NCBI GenBank assembly: GCA_002686955.1
Contig: NYZA01000015.1
Location: 1-7,316, forward strand
Length of the DNA: 7,316 nucleotides
From: Gemmatimonadota bacterium
GTDB lineage: Bacteria > GCA-2686955
Direction: 5' to 3'
Shown here in pieces: positions 6,125-7,316 of this stretch. The notes beneath the pieces are model-generated. The model was not told the origin of the DNA, did no database searches, and saw only the letters and a program-made list of their open reading frames with translations. Position numbers and translations under genes: made by a program. How positions within the stretch are numbered: position 1 is the first letter of the stretch; every line of letters starts with the position of its first letter.

Positions 6125-6141
6125 GGGGTCTGGAGGACCCC
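6125..6141 (+). promoter_or_regulatory. Hairpin before the IS3 OrfA start
   Basis: GGGGTC (6125-6130) pairs perfectly with GACCCC (6136-6141) around a 5-nt loop. The GGAG ribosome site (6143-6146) follows almost at once, so the hairpin could limit translation of OrfA from transcripts entering the element. The role is inferred. Confidence 0.45.
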
Positions 6142-6156
6142 GAGGAGTGTCTCGAT

Positions 6157-6531
6157 ATGGAGAAGCAGAAGAAGCAAACGAGCGAAGCGGCGGTGCGAGA
6201 GATCCGCCGAAGGACCCGGCGGAAGTTCTCTCTGGAAGAGAAGATCCGGGTCGTCCTCGAAGAGCTGCGAGGCGAGCAAAGCGTCGCCGAGCTCTGCCGA
6301 CGTGAAGGCATTCCCTCGAACCTCTACTGCCGCTGGAGCAAGGATTTCCTTGAAGGCGGGAAGAAGCAGCTTGCTGGTGATACGGTTCGCGAAGCCACCA
6401 GCGACGAAGTCAAAGATCTGCGAAGCGAGGCGAGCGGAAGCAGCTGCTCGCCCAGTTCGCATTTGTGCACAGCCATCACCCGGGGGGAGGAAAGCGTAGC
6501 ACCTAGGCTGAACGCGCAAAGAGGCGCGTAA
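6157..6531 (+). pseudogene. Truncated IS3-family OrfA (HTH transposase subunit)
   Basis: N-terminal part of a Transposase_8-type HTH protein, the OrfA of IS3-family elements, which binds the element ends and normally joins OrfB by programmed frameshifting. The sequence TRRKFSLEEKIRVVLEELRG (residues 20-39), SVAELCRREGIPSNLYCRWS (41-60) and the segment up to ATSDEVKDLRSEA (80-92) follow the family closely. After about position 6432 the similarity ends and the frame continues into unrelated residues until a stop at 6529-6531. The usual C-terminal coiled coil and the whole OrfB integrase are absent. The ATG at 6157 has GGAG 10 nt upstream. The break falls on a GGCGAGC/GCTCGCC inverted repeat (6429-6452). 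The element cannot move itself. Confidence 0.85.
6429..6452. repeat. Inverted repeat at the OrfA break point
   Basis: GGCGAGC (6429-6435) and GCTCGCC (6446-6452) pair perfectly around a 10-nt loop that itself overlaps the palindrome AGCAGCTGCT. It coincides with the point where OrfA loses family similarity, which may reflect a hairpin-provoked deletion or be coincidence. Confidence 0.5.
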
Positions 6532-6796
6532 CCATCGCGGAGGCCCACGAATTCATTCCGCGTTTCCTCCACCAGTTCACCCGAACATCGTCACTGCATC
6601 GACCTACAGATCCGTATCCATTGAACTTTCGACCAGCTTGGTTTGTAATGCTCCTCAATGAATAACTAACGCTGTTGCCCAAGCCCCAAACGCCGCACCG
6701 TGGGACTTTCCCGTCGAGTGATGGACACGATCGGGCTGAGGTGTTGAACTGCACTCCTCGCAGTTCAGCGTACGGCAAGCACCATGAGAGGTCAGC
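6532..6796. other. Intergenic, no gene recognised
   Basis: The stretch between the truncated OrfA and the DUF4011 gene has no open frame with a recognisable product. It probably carries the promoter of the downstream gene, but I see no convincing -35/-10 pair. The ribosome site of the downstream gene is GAGAGG at 6786-6791. Confidence 0.45.
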
Positions 6797-7240
6797 GTGT
6801 CCGACACCCCAAAGACACCCCAAGTGGACACAGATTATTTCGATCAGGCCCTTGAGATTATCCGCACAAAACTCCTCGATACGACGAGAAGAAACCGACT
6901 ACTCAACTACCGCGAGTCAGCGCGGGACATTGCCGTCATTGACGAAATGCCCGACCAAATTCACGAGCACCTAGTTCTCGATGGAAAACGGTTCCGCTTC
7001 GATTCTCGCGAGGAAACCGAAGACGACCCGGCACTATATCCCGGAGAGGACGGCCTGCCTCTCCTTAAGATTCCGGACACCGCCGAGGTCACAGCTGACT
7101 CAGCATCCCGAGAGCTCCCTGCATCCGCCACCGGCGGCGCCAGCGTCGCACCGCGACATTCCGACGATCTGCTGCAAACAGATCACAGTGAGAAAGATCT
7201 AGCCCGAATAATTCGTGAAGAAGTTTCGTTATTGAATTGA
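6797..7240 (+). pseudogene. N-terminal fragment of a DUF4011-type helicase protein
   Basis: 147-aa open frame that matches the beginning of DUF4011 proteins, very large proteins (commonly well over 1000 aa) with superfamily 1 helicase domains and often a C-terminal DUF3320 or Vsr-like nuclease part. Some of these occur in anti-phage defence loci. Family marks are IIRTKLLDTTRRNRLLNYRE (21-40), IDEMPDQIHEHLVLDGKRF (48-66) and, after a low-complexity linker, APRHSDDLLQT (118-128), where relatives have RHTDxxLQT. The GTG start has GAGAGG 5 nt upstream. The frame ends shortly after the LQT motif with VSLLN and a stop, and the 61-bp repeat follows at 7256. No helicase motif is present, so the product is at most a stump. 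A split or recoded gene continuing past the window cannot be excluded. Confidence 0.72.
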
Positions 7241-7255
7241 AGAAGGCCCCAGTTG

Positions 7256-7316
7256 CCCGGAACGAGCCCCTTTGGGCCTACTTGTCATATCGCCCTACTA
7301 TCGGTGGTGCGGAAAA
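7256..7316 (+). repeat. 61-bp exact direct repeat, copy 2 (cut by window end)
   Basis: Identical to 3513-3573 and in the same orientation. It begins 15 bp after the stop of the DUF4011 fragment. Just upstream GAAGAAGGCCCCAGTTG resembles the bases before copy 1, with one base more between GTT and CCCGG. The window ends inside the repeat, so its length and what follows are unknown. Confidence 0.95.

Noticed and set aside
1-7316. CRISPR array.
   Set aside because: No regularly spaced short repeats; the only long direct repeat occurs twice, 3.7 kb apart.

Overview
This is a bacterial window, G+C-rich and from an accessory region full of broken genes. Organism placement is weak. The ClpP remnant resembles the second ClpP paralogue common in deltaproteobacterial or Myxococcota-type and other soil and aquatic bacteria, but the sequence does not fix a phylum. 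Only four or five genes look intact; much of the rest is debris from mobile elements and decayed genes.

Layout. Positions 1-437 hold the C-terminal part of a clpP gene that is frameshifted at least twice. A good sigma70-like promoter (656-683) follows and faces an apparently intact two-gene operon: a zinc-ribbon SAM methyltransferase (706-1707) and a CDP-glycerol glycerophosphotransferase-family protein (1717-2919). Together they suggest synthesis and methyl decoration of a phosphate-containing surface glycan. From 2972 an IS481-like element begins. It carries a perfect 26-bp palindrome just before its transposase, and the transposase is cut off inside its catalytic domain near 3512.

At that break starts a sequence (3513-3573) that recurs without mismatch as the last 61 bases of the window (7256-7316). 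There it directly follows another truncated gene, the first 147 codons of a DUF4011-type helicase protein (6797-7240). This pairing of one repeat with two unrelated broken genes is the least explained structure in the window and may be the end of an undescribed mobile element.

Between the repeats lie a small secreted protein gene (4138-4560); a reverse-strand 3' half of tRNA-Gly(CCC) (4802-4846), which looks like an integration scar; two tandem reverse-strand genes for small, mutually similar proteins of unknown function (5554-5853 and 5191-5448); a short tyrosine-recombinase remnant (5927-6016); and a truncated IS3-type OrfA (6157-6531). The tRNA half and the recombinase remnant fit an old genomic island. 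The two small proteins would then be island cargo, which is an inference.
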